From an uncultured Alcaligenaceae bacterium (lineage in GTDB: Bacteria; Pseudomonadota; Gammaproteobacteria; Burkholderiales; Burkholderiaceae_B): a stretch of 7,631 nucleotides of DNA. The position numbers and the translations under genes are program-made. Positions within the stretch are counted from its first letter, which is position 1. Each line of letters starts with the position of its first letter. The notes below the pieces were generated by a model. It saw nothing but the letters and a program-made list of their open reading frames with translations, was not told where the DNA came from and did not search any database. Where the stretch lies: assembly GCA_937952975.1 (NCBI GenBank), contig CALFXX010000097.1, positions 1-7,631 of the forward strand. Reading direction: 5' to 3'. Positions 1-5,418 of the stretch are shown piece after piece.

Positions 1-62
1 TGAGGCCTCGCCAATAAAGCCGAGACGTAAGGTGTCTAGAGTGGCACCCTTTAAGTTGCCAA

Positions 63-230
63 TTAAAACACGGTCTGTGTGAGGTTTTTGTTCAACGGTG
101 TGGTGATACTGAAACTTTCAATGCTGCAATGCAGCGCGAACGCTAAGTCCTGAAATGTTTCACTCGGGTTGTGTAAGCGATCAAGAGCAAAACGGGCGTA
201 GCGCTCTTGATCAGCTGCATCCAATATCAC
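63..230 (-). CDS. Possible small coupled ORF, 55 aa, unknown function
   Basis: A GTG-initiated frame of 55 codons follows the second YeeE/YedE gene. Its GTG overlaps that gene's TGA stop as GTGA, an arrangement typical of translational coupling. The predicted peptide starts VILDAADQERYARFALDRL and ends LTQTVF. It has one cysteine, no obvious signal peptide and no membrane segment. I do not recognise it. Two points weaken the call: a 10-bp inverted repeat lies inside the frame (179-212), and the Shine-Dalgarno match is poor. A second minus-strand frame is open from about base 117 to the left edge without a start codon, so this could be the first part of a longer gene broken by a frameshift, or simply chance. 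Confidence is low. Confidence 0.25.
   Translation of the reverse strand: MILDAADQERYARFALDRLHNPSETFQDLAFALHCSIESFSITTPLNKNLTQTVF
179..212. repeat. 10-bp perfect inverted repeat after the transporter operon
   Basis: The arms GATCAAGAGC (179-188) and GCTCTTGATC (203-212) are perfect reverse complements around a 14-base loop. The repeat begins 14 bases past the stop of the second YeeE/YedE gene on the minus strand. No T-run follows in either direction, so it is not a standard intrinsic terminator. It could be an mRNA 3'-end stabiliser, a protein site or chance. It also lies inside the doubtful 55-codon frame. Confidence 0.5.
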
Positions 231-637
231 TTTCGTTCAATCATCTCAAAGCCCACCATGCCGATCAGCATGGCGGCTACGAAGATCAGTGCTTTCTCTT
301 GACCGGCGGCCATCGACACCAAGGCGGGGCCTGGGCAAAACCCCGCCAGGCCCCAACCCGCACCAAACAGCAGGCTGCCGATCACAAGCCGCTTGTCGAT
401 GACGGTTGACTTCGGCAGGCTCAGGGCGCCACCTAAAAAATTACTCGTACGTTTTTTTGCTAAGGCAAATGCAAAAAAACCGACCAGAATCGCTCCGCCC
501 ATCACGAACGCAAGCGAGGGATCCCACTGGCCGAAAAGATCGAGAAAGCCCAATACTTTGCCCGGATCCGTCATGCCTGAGAGCAGTAGGCCCAAACCAA
601 AAACGAGCCCAACAATGAATTCACTGAGACGATGCAT
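227..637 (-). CDS. YeeE/YedE family (DUF6691-like) membrane protein, second half of split sulfur-compound transporter
   Basis: Predicted inner-membrane protein of 136 residues, about half the length of a full YeeE/YedE transporter. Hydrophobic segments lie near residues 7-22, 42-60, 85-100 and 115-131. A conserved-looking SGMTDPGKVLGFLD stretch sits at 20-33, and GFCPGPA at 99-105 holds the only cysteine, C101. In full-length YeeE, cysteines of this kind pass thiosulfate through the membrane by transient S-S contacts. That mechanism is known from the family and inferred here. The ATG at 637 is preceded by AAGG and lies 11 bases after the stop of the other half, so the two are probably made together from the bigR operon. 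Paired halves like this, called PmpA/PmpB in some species, accompany bigR and persulfide dioxygenase genes elsewhere. The substrate (thiosulfate, sulfite, persulfide or other) cannot be read from the sequence. Confidence 0.88.
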   Translation of the reverse strand: MHRLSEFIVGLVFGLGLLLSGMTDPGKVLGFLDLFGQWDPSLAFVMGGAILVGFFAFALAKKRTSNFLGGALSLPKSTVIDKRLVIGSLLFGAGWGLAGFCPGPALVSMAAGQEKALIFVAAMLIGMVGFEMIERK

Positions 638-648
638 GAGAGTGCCTT

Positions 649-1086
649 TTAAAGAAGGTGGCGCGCGACAAAAACAACGGCGAACCCTGCGGCCATAAAG
701 GCCAGGGTCGCGACGAGCGAGCGCGGTGATAATCGTGCCAGGCCGCACACGCCATGCCCACTGGTGCAGCCTGACCCGTAGCGGGTGCCCAAGCCCACGA
801 GCAGGCCTGCAATGACCAGCAGGATGACGTTTGCATCGATGCGCGGGGCTGTCAGAAGACTGCTCGGCACCACCTTCATGAAGACCCAGGGCGCAGCGAA
901 GATCCCGGCAAGAAAGGCGAGGCGCCAAGCTGCGTCGTGACGTTTGGGAGGAATCAGACCGCCGAGGATGCCGCTGATGCCCAAGATGCGACCATTGAGC
1001 AAAATAAACAATGCCGAGGCCAGGCCCAGTAATACACCACCCGCCAGTGAGGCCCAAGGTGTGAAGTGCGACCAGTCAATTGTCAT
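649..1086 (-). CDS. YeeE/YedE family membrane protein, first half of split sulfur-compound transporter
   Basis: Predicted inner-membrane protein of 145 residues with hydrophobic segments near residues 12-30, 55-73, 86-100 and 124-143. The family signature GSGCTSGHGVCG lies at 104-115, with C107 and C114 as candidate sulfur-relay cysteines. The ATG at 1086 overlaps the TGA of bigR as ATGA, and a strong GGAGG at 1098-1094 sits seven bases upstream inside the end of bigR. A TTG 24 bases further upstream (1110) would place this Shine-Dalgarno inside the coding region and is less likely. The partner half follows 11 bases downstream. Expected role: uptake or export of a reduced sulfur compound, expressed with the sulfide-responsive regulator. 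The family assignment is firm; the substrate and direction of transport are not known. Confidence 0.92.
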   Translation of the reverse strand: MTIDWSHFTPWASLAGGVLLGLASALFILLNGRILGISGILGGLIPPKRHDAAWRLAFLAGIFAAPWVFMKVVPSSLLTAPRIDANVILLVIAGLLVGLGTRYGSGCTSGHGVCGLARLSPRSLVATLAFMAAGFAVVFVARHLL

Positions 1087-1442
1087 CGTTGAACCTCCGA
1101 GTGATTGCAAAACTCTGCGTAAAGAACTTTCATGACGGCCATGGCCGGTGGACTGGAGAATTGGTAGTAAATGTTTTTGCCCTCGCGCCGAGTGCTGACA
1201 AGTTGCTCTTCGCGCAGCACCGTCAACTGCTGTGAAAGAGTGGGTTGCACGATGCCGAGCAATTCTTCGAGTTCGCCTACTCGCCGCTCGCCTTCGGCCA
1301 GCTGACAGAGGATCAAGAGCCGATCGGGATTAGCCAAAACTTTCAGAAAACGGCATGCTTGGGCGGCTGAGGCCTGCATCACTTGCAACTCAATTGCGCC
1401 CGACGCTGGCGAAATCTGTTGAGATACATCAAGTGTCGTCAT
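1083..1442 (-). CDS. bigR: ArsR-family persulfide-sensing repressor, BigR/SqrR type
   Basis: Small winged-helix DNA-binding protein of 119 residues. The ArsR fold is visible: FLKVLANPDRLLILCQL (32-48) as the dimer/first helix region, the recognition helix around VQPTLSQQLTVLREEQLV (65-82), and the wing REGKNIYYQF (86-95). Three cysteines are present: C30, C46 and C112. C46 and C112 are 66 residues apart, the same spacing as the reactive pair Cys42/Cys108 of BigR and Cys41/Cys107 of SqrR (numbers recalled from the literature). In those proteins the pair forms a disulfide or polysulfide bridge on exposure to persulfides and the protein leaves DNA. No metal-site motif of the arsenic or zinc sensors (such as CxCxxC) is seen. 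It is divergent from a persulfide dioxygenase gene and heads the transporter operon, as in known bigR operons. The ATG at 1442 has no clear Shine-Dalgarno. It probably represses both its own operon and blh. Confidence 0.9.
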   Translation of the reverse strand: MTTLDVSQQISPASGAIELQVMQASAAQACRFLKVLANPDRLLILCQLAEGERRVGELEELLGIVQPTLSQQLTVLREEQLVSTRREGKNIYYQFSSPPAMAVMKVLYAEFCNHSEVQR

Positions 1443-1512
1443 AATAAAATATTTATATATAATTTATAAGATGATATATTATCACGGTATAAACTTATTT
1501 TGCAATATTGCT
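1443..1512. promoter_or_regulatory. AT-rich divergent control region with probable BigR operators
   Basis: The gap between bigR and blh is almost pure A/T from 1443 to 1482. It contains the perfect 10-bp palindrome TTATATATAA (1453-1462) and the near-palindrome GATATATTATC (1473-1483). The nine-base words ATATATAAT (1455) and ATATATTAT (1474) match at eight positions and start 19 bases apart, about two helical turns. Known BigR boxes are AT-rich palindromes, so these are the best operator candidates. For blh a -10-like TATAAA lies at 1488-1493 without a good -35, only five bases from the bigR -10, so polymerase may not be able to use both at once. The exact operator is an inference. Confidence 0.6.
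1478..1505 (-). promoter_or_regulatory. Candidate bigR promoter (-35 TTGCAA, -10 GATAAT)
   Basis: On the minus strand a -35-like TTGCAA (1505-1500) and a -10-like GATAAT (1483-1478) are separated by 16 bases. Transcription would begin near 1471, giving a leader of about 28 bases. The -10 lies inside the near-palindrome 1473-1483, so a repressor bound there would block it. Assigned by eye from consensus only. Confidence 0.45.
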
Positions 1513-1517
1513 AAGGA
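1513..1517 (+). promoter_or_regulatory. Ribosome binding site of blh
   Basis: AAGGA six bases before the ATG at 1524 supports that start for the dioxygenase gene. Confidence 0.7.
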
Positions 1518-1523
1518 ACGCTC

Positions 1524-2408
1524 ATGGGGCAGCAGGCAGTGACTTTAGTCACACCAATCGTGCACGGCATTTTTGATGCCAAAACGTGGACAGTGACCTA
1601 TGTGGTCTACGAAAAGCTCGGATCTGCGTGCGCCATTATTGATCCCGTGCTCGACTACGATCCAAAGTCTGGTCGCACAAGCCATATCAGTGCAGACAAA
1701 GTGATCGCCTTTGTTAAAGAGCAGAATCTGACGGTTCAATGGATTTTAGAAACGCATGCGCATGCGGACCACCTGTCGGCAGGGTCGTATCTCAAGCAGA
1801 AGTTAGGCGGCAAGCTCGCGATTGGAGAGCACATCACCGGTGTGCAAGCTGTCTTTGCAGGCATCTTCAATCTTGAGCCGTCCTTTAAGCAGGATGGTTC
1901 GCAGTTTGATGTGCTGCTAGCCGACGGAGCTGCTATTGAAGTGGGTCAGCTTGTGGGTCATACACTTTTCGTACCAGGCCACACGCCCGCTTGCGTTGCC
2001 TATCAATTTGGCAACGCCGTCTTTGTGGGCGACACAATGTTTATGCCTGACGTTGGCACTGCACGTTGCGATTTTCCGGGTGGTGATGCCGGTACGTTGT
2101 ATCGCTCAGTCAAAAAACTGTTGAGTCTTGCACCTGAGACACGGCTGTTCATGTGTCATGACTATCCGCCAAGTGATCGTGCGATTCAGTTTGAAACCAC
2201 GGTTGCCGAGCAACGCGTAAACAACATCCATGTTCACGATGGCGTCACTGAGGCTCAGTTCATCGAGCTGCGCACCAAGCGTGATGCAACGCTTGAGATG
2301 CCAGTGTTGATCTTACCGGCGGTACAGATCAATATTCGAGCCGGCGAGTTGCCGCCCAAAGAGAGCAACGGCGTGGCCTACGTCAAGATTCCTCTTAATG
2401 TGCTTTGA
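1524..2408 (+). CDS. blh: Persulfide dioxygenase (ETHE1/Blh-like, metallo-beta-lactamase fold)
   Basis: Cytoplasmic enzyme of 294 residues expected to oxidise glutathione persulfide (or a similar low-molecular-weight persulfide) to sulfite with O2, using one iron. The fold's motifs are complete: THAHADH at 77-83, VPGHTPAC at 150-157, GDTMF at 169-173 and a C-terminal-side MCHDY at 210-214. By homology to ETHE1, H78, H153 and D170 would be the three iron ligands. A GTARCDFPGGDA stretch (178-189), typical of the bacterial Blh group, supplies R181 near the likely glutathione-binding site. There is no rhodanese domain, and the length fits the single-domain form. It is transcribed away from bigR, from the shared AT-rich region, and ends in front of a hairpin facing the kor operon. 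Other MBL hydrolases (glyoxalase II) are less likely, given this motif set and neighbourhood. Whether glutathione is the carrier in this organism is not shown. Confidence 0.92.
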   Translation: MGQQAVTLVTPIVHGIFDAKTWTVTYVVYEKLGSACAIIDPVLDYDPKSGRTSHISADKVIAFVKEQNLTVQWILETHAHADHLSAGSYLKQKLGGKLAIGEHITGVQAVFAGIFNLEPSFKQDGSQFDVLLADGAAIEVGQLVGHTLFVPGHTPACVAYQFGNAVFVGDTMFMPDVGTARCDFPGGDAGTLYRSVKKLLSLAPETRLFMCHDYPPSDRAIQFETTVAEQRVNNIHVHDGVTEAQFIELRTKRDATLEMPVLILPAVQINIRAGELPPKESNGVAYVKIPLNVL

Positions 2409-2437
2409 AAATTTTTTGCTAACAAGATTCCCAAACG

Positions 2438-2474
2438 AAAAATCGCCCACAGTGTCCTGACCACTGTGGGCGAT
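2438..2474 (-). terminator. Intrinsic terminator of the kor operon (convergent gap)
   Basis: A perfect 13-bp stem, ATCGCCCACAGTG (2442-2454) with CACTGTGGGCGAT (2462-2474), encloses a 7-base loop. Read on the minus strand the stem is followed by TTTT (2441-2438) after a final T of the stem, giving a classic terminator for korB. On the plus strand the bases after the stem are not T-rich, so it may end blh transcripts only weakly or through a 3'-end hairpin. Confidence 0.88.
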
Positions 2475-2515
2475 CTTAGTCTTGACTGCGCTTTCTCAAA
2501 ACAAGTTTTAGCGCC

Positions 2516-3571
2516 TTAACGTAGCGAGGCGTTGAGCTTTTTCAAAGCGTCAGCGCCTGGGCAGAGCTGGTTAGAATCAAGCGCTGCCAACGGAGTGTCG
2601 CTAGTATTGAGCGCTGCGTGCAGGTCTGTTGCGTCTGGGTCTAGGTACAACAAACCAGTCACTACTTCACCGCGAGCCTGATGCTCGTTGATATAGCTCA
2701 GCGCGCCATAACGATCTGAAGGATCGTAGTCGTTATGCAGTTTGCGCAGACGCAGTGTCTTGCCGTCGTGCTGTTCTACTTCAACGACCTGACCGGGTTC
2801 GTATTGCGTCGTGATTTCGTCGCGCGAGGTGAAGAAGTCGATACGACTGACCGCTTCGTTGTGTTCGCGCACGTAGTCATAGCTCTTGGTGCTGCCGCTA
2901 TGGTTGTTGAATGCAATACAAGGGCTGATCACATCGATAAAGGCTGCGCCGCCGTGGCCAATCGCTCCCTTGATCAAGGGCACGAGTTGCTCTTTGTCGC
3001 CTGAGAAGCTGCGGCCAACGTAGGTAGCACCCAGTTGCAAGGCTAGTCCCACCAGGTCGATCGGGCTGTCATTGTTGACGACGCCTTTTTTGCTTTTTGA
3101 ACCTTTGTCGGCAGTTGCAGAAAACTGGCCCTTTGTTAAACCATAGACGCCATTATTTTCGACAATGTAGGCCATGCTGACGCCGCGACGCATCGCATTT
3201 GCAAATTGACCTAGGCCAATTGAGGCTGAATCACCATCACCAGACACCCCTAAATAAATCAGTTCGCGGTTGGCAAGATTGGCACCGGTCAATACTGAAG
3301 GCATACGACCATGAACGGTATTAAAGCCGTGTGAGGCGCCCAGAAAGTAATCAGGGGTCTTTGAGCTGCAACCGATGCCGGATAGTTTCGCTACGCGATG
3401 CGGCTCGATGTCGAGCTCCCAACAGGCTTGTACGATCGCCGCTGAAATTGAATCATGGCCACAGCCGGCGCAGAGCGTCGAGACGCGTCCCTCGTAATCG
3501 CGGCGCGTGTAGCCAACTTTGTTTTGGACAAGGCTAGGGTGATGTAGGGCGGGCTTAGTGATGAAAGTCAT
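2516..3571 (-). CDS. korB: 2-oxoglutarate:ferredoxin oxidoreductase beta subunit (thiamine diphosphate subunit)
   Basis: Cytoplasmic beta chain of 351 residues of a 2-oxoacid oxidoreductase. It binds thiamine diphosphate and Mg2+: the GDGDSASIGLGQFANAMRRG motif starts at G111, with ENNGVYGLTKGQ at 138-149 completing the site. C34 and C37 (CAGCGHD), C68 (GIGCSSK) and C218 (SPC) are placed as the four ligands of the proximal [4Fe-4S] cluster known in this family. The lysine- and serine-rich stretch 156-163 and the long C-terminal tail after about 250 fit proteobacterial KorB. Its ATG overlaps the korA TGA as ATGA, and AAGGAAG lies just upstream, so both chains are made in balance. It should join KorA to cleave 2-oxoglutarate to succinyl-CoA. 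Family membership is firm. The 2-oxoglutarate preference rests on resemblance and context; pyruvate or another 2-oxoacid is not excluded. Confidence 0.93.
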   Translation of the reverse strand: MTFITKPALHHPSLVQNKVGYTRRDYEGRVSTLCAGCGHDSISAAIVQACWELDIEPHRVAKLSGIGCSSKTPDYFLGASHGFNTVHGRMPSVLTGANLANRELIYLGVSGDGDSASIGLGQFANAMRRGVSMAYIVENNGVYGLTKGQFSATADKGSKSKKGVVNNDSPIDLVGLALQLGATYVGRSFSGDKEQLVPLIKGAIGHGGAAFIDVISPCIAFNNHSGSTKSYDYVREHNEAVSRIDFFTSRDEITTQYEPGQVVEVEQHDGKTLRLRKLHNDYDPSDRYGALSYINEHQARGEVVTGLLYLDPDATDLHAALNTSDTPLAALDSNQLCPGADALKKLNASLR

Positions 3572-5418
3572 GCCACTTCCTTTTGCTTGTTTGTTGTTGA
3601 CGCGGCTGAGGCACTTGGGTTCAGGTGCTTACGAATGTAGTCAGTGATGAAACGAGCCGTAATCGGTGTGCCATCATAGTGAAGGACTTTAATCATCTTG
3701 GCAGGATCGATTGACAGTTCGTTGACTAACAGAGAGTGCATTTGTGCGTCACGATTTTGTTCAACGACATAGACCTGATCGTGTTCGGCGATGAACGCTT
3801 CGACTGACGCCGGAAACGGAAACGCCCGCAGACGCATCGCGTCCAGGTGAATCCCTTCAGCGTTCAAAATATCCAAGCCTTCTGTCATAGCAGGGCTAGT
3901 CGAGCCAAAGTAGATCACGCCCAGCTTGGTGGCTTTGGGAGCCTTATCAAACAACGGCTGGGGCACCATGTCTGCAGCCGTTGCAAATTTTCGCAGCAGG
4001 CGTTCCATGTTGTAGATGTAGTCTGGCCCACGCTCTGAATAGCGCGCGTAGGGGTCGCGCGTGGTGCCGCGAGTAAAGTAGGCCCCCTTGGTTGGGTGGG
4101 TGCCTGGCAGCGTGCGCCAGGCGATACCGTCACCATCTACGTCTTTGTAGCGCCCAAAGTCTTTGCCAGCCTCAAGCTCTTCGGCAGTCATGACCTTGCC
4201 ACGATCGTAGGTGCGGGCGTCATCCCAAACGAAGGGCTTTGATAAGCGTTGATTCATGCCGATATCTAGGTCGGTCATGAAGAACACGGGTGTTTGCAGT
4301 CGATCTGCTAAATCAAGCGCAACAGCACCAAATTCAAAACACTCGTAGGGATCTTCAGGGAAAAGCAGAACGTGCTTGGTGTCGCCATGAGAGGCATACG
4401 CGCAAGCCAGAATGTCGGATTGCTGTGTGCGTGTCGGCATGCCGGTTGATGGGCCACCGCGTTGCACGTTGATAATCGTGACTGGGATCTCGGCAAAGTA
4501 AGCCAGACCAATAAACTCTGCCATCAGTGAGATACCAGGGCCTGACGTTGCAGTAAACGCGCGGGCGCCATTCCAACCAGCACCCACCACCATACCAATC
4601 GAGGCGAGCTCATCTTCGGCTTGAACAATCGCAAAGCGATTTAAGCCAGTGCTTGGATCTGTACGGTATTTGTCACAGTATTTTTGAAACGCTTCGGGTA
4701 CAGAGGATGAGGGTGTGATCGGATACCAGGCTGCAACGGTCGCACCACCGTAGACGCAGCCGAGCGCCGCGGCGCTGTTGCCGTCGGTAAAGATTTGATC
4801 CCCGACCTTGTCTGACTTTTGCACGCGAATACCAAGCGGCACCTTCAGATTTTTTTTCACATAGTCGCGGCCTAGGTGTAAAGCGCGAATATTCGAATCG
4901 AGTAGAGCCTCTTTGCCTTTGTATTGCTCGGCAAACAGTTTTTCAAATACCTCGGCGTCGACAGCAAGCAGCATCGATAACGCACCAACATAGATAATGT
5001 TTTTAAACAACTGCCGCTGCCGCGGGTCGGTGTAGGTGGCATTGCTGATCTCAGTCAGCGGGATACCAATGATATTGATGTCGGGGCGAAACTTTGATTC
5101 TGGGATTGGCCGTGTTGAGTCATAAAACAAATAGCCACCGGGCTCGATCTCTGCGATGTCAGCATCCCAGGTTTGTGGATTCATGGCGACCATCATGTCG
5201 ACGCCGCCGCGCCGCCCAAGGTAGCCTTTTTCACTCACGCGGGCTTCGTACCAGGTCGGTAAGCCTTGAATGTTGCTGGGGAAAATATTGCGCGGACTGA
5301 CGGGCACGCCCATGCGCAAAATTGCTTTAGCAAAAAGTTCGTTGGCTGACGCCGAACCCGAGCCGTTTACGTTAGCAAATTTAATGACAAAGTCGTTAAT
5401 GGCTTCGATTGGCTTCAT
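3568..5418 (-). CDS. korA: 2-oxoglutarate:ferredoxin oxidoreductase alpha subunit (gamma-alpha fusion)
   Basis: Chain of 616 residues uniting the gamma domain (about 1-195, with NGSGSASANELFAKA at 18-32 and GYLGRRGGVDMMVAMNP at 65-81) and the alpha domain. In the alpha part YPITPSSSVPE (232-242), AEDELASIGMVVGAGWNGAR (267-286), TSGPG (291-295) and RGGPSTGMPTRTQQSD (320-335) are the pyrimidine-binding and coenzyme A-related motifs. A C-terminal transketolase-like domain covers roughly 490-600. There is no ferredoxin (delta) domain; that role probably falls to KorC. I choose the ATG at 5418: it overlaps the korC TGA as ATGA and has TTGGAG eight bases upstream. The longer frame up to 5553 would overlap the iron-sulfur end of KorC by about 140 bases and adds an unlikely peptide. 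It forms the catalytic core with KorB. Confidence 0.93.
   Translation of the reverse strand: MKPIEAINDFVIKFANVNGSGSASANELFAKAILRMGVPVSPRNIFPSNIQGLPTWYEARVSEKGYLGRRGGVDMMVAMNPQTWDADIAEIEPGGYLFYDSTRPIPESKFRPDINIIGIPLTEISNATYTDPRQRQLFKNIIYVGALSMLLAVDAEVFEKLFAEQYKGKEALLDSNIRALHLGRDYVKKNLKVPLGIRVQKSDKVGDQIFTDGNSAAALGCVYGGATVAAWYPITPSSSVPEAFQKYCDKYRTDPSTGLNRFAIVQAEDELASIGMVVGAGWNGARAFTATSGPGISLMAEFIGLAYFAEIPVTIINVQRGGPSTGMPTRTQQSDILACAYASHGDTKHVLLFPEDPYECFEFGAVALDLADRLQTPVFFMTDLDIGMNQRLSKPFVWDDARTYDRGKVMTAEELEAGKDFGRYKDVDGDGIAWRTLPGTHPTKGAYFTRGTTRDPYARYSERGPDYIYNMERLLRKFATAADMVPQPLFDKAPKATKLGVIYFGSTSPAMTEGLDILNAEGIHLDAMRLRAFPFPASVEAFIAEHDQVYVVEQNRDAQMHSLLVNELSIDPAKMIKVLHYDGTPITARFITDYIRKHLNPSASAASTTNKQKEVA

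Noticed and set aside
1..108. Plus-strand open frame at the left edge as the end of a gene
   Set aside because: It reads as a basic, motif-free 35-residue tail and cannot be told from chance in so short a stretch.
155..698. Plus-strand frames opposite the transporter genes
   Set aside because: Low-complexity, basic translations antisense to recognised membrane proteins.
227..1057. A single 276-residue minus-strand frame spanning both membrane genes
   Set aside because: Its first 140 residues are arginine-rich and out of frame with the clear YeeE/YedE signature read at 649-1086. Only the part from the ATG at 637 is real.
1443..1482. AT-rich stretch as a replication origin or horizontally acquired border
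   Set aside because: It is only about 40 bases long, sits exactly in a divergent promoter, has no repeated DnaA-like boxes, and flanking genes have matching composition.
3847..5300. Plus-strand and other-frame open stretches within korA
   Set aside because: They are antisense or shifted shadows of a complete, motif-rich gene and have no start signals of their own.
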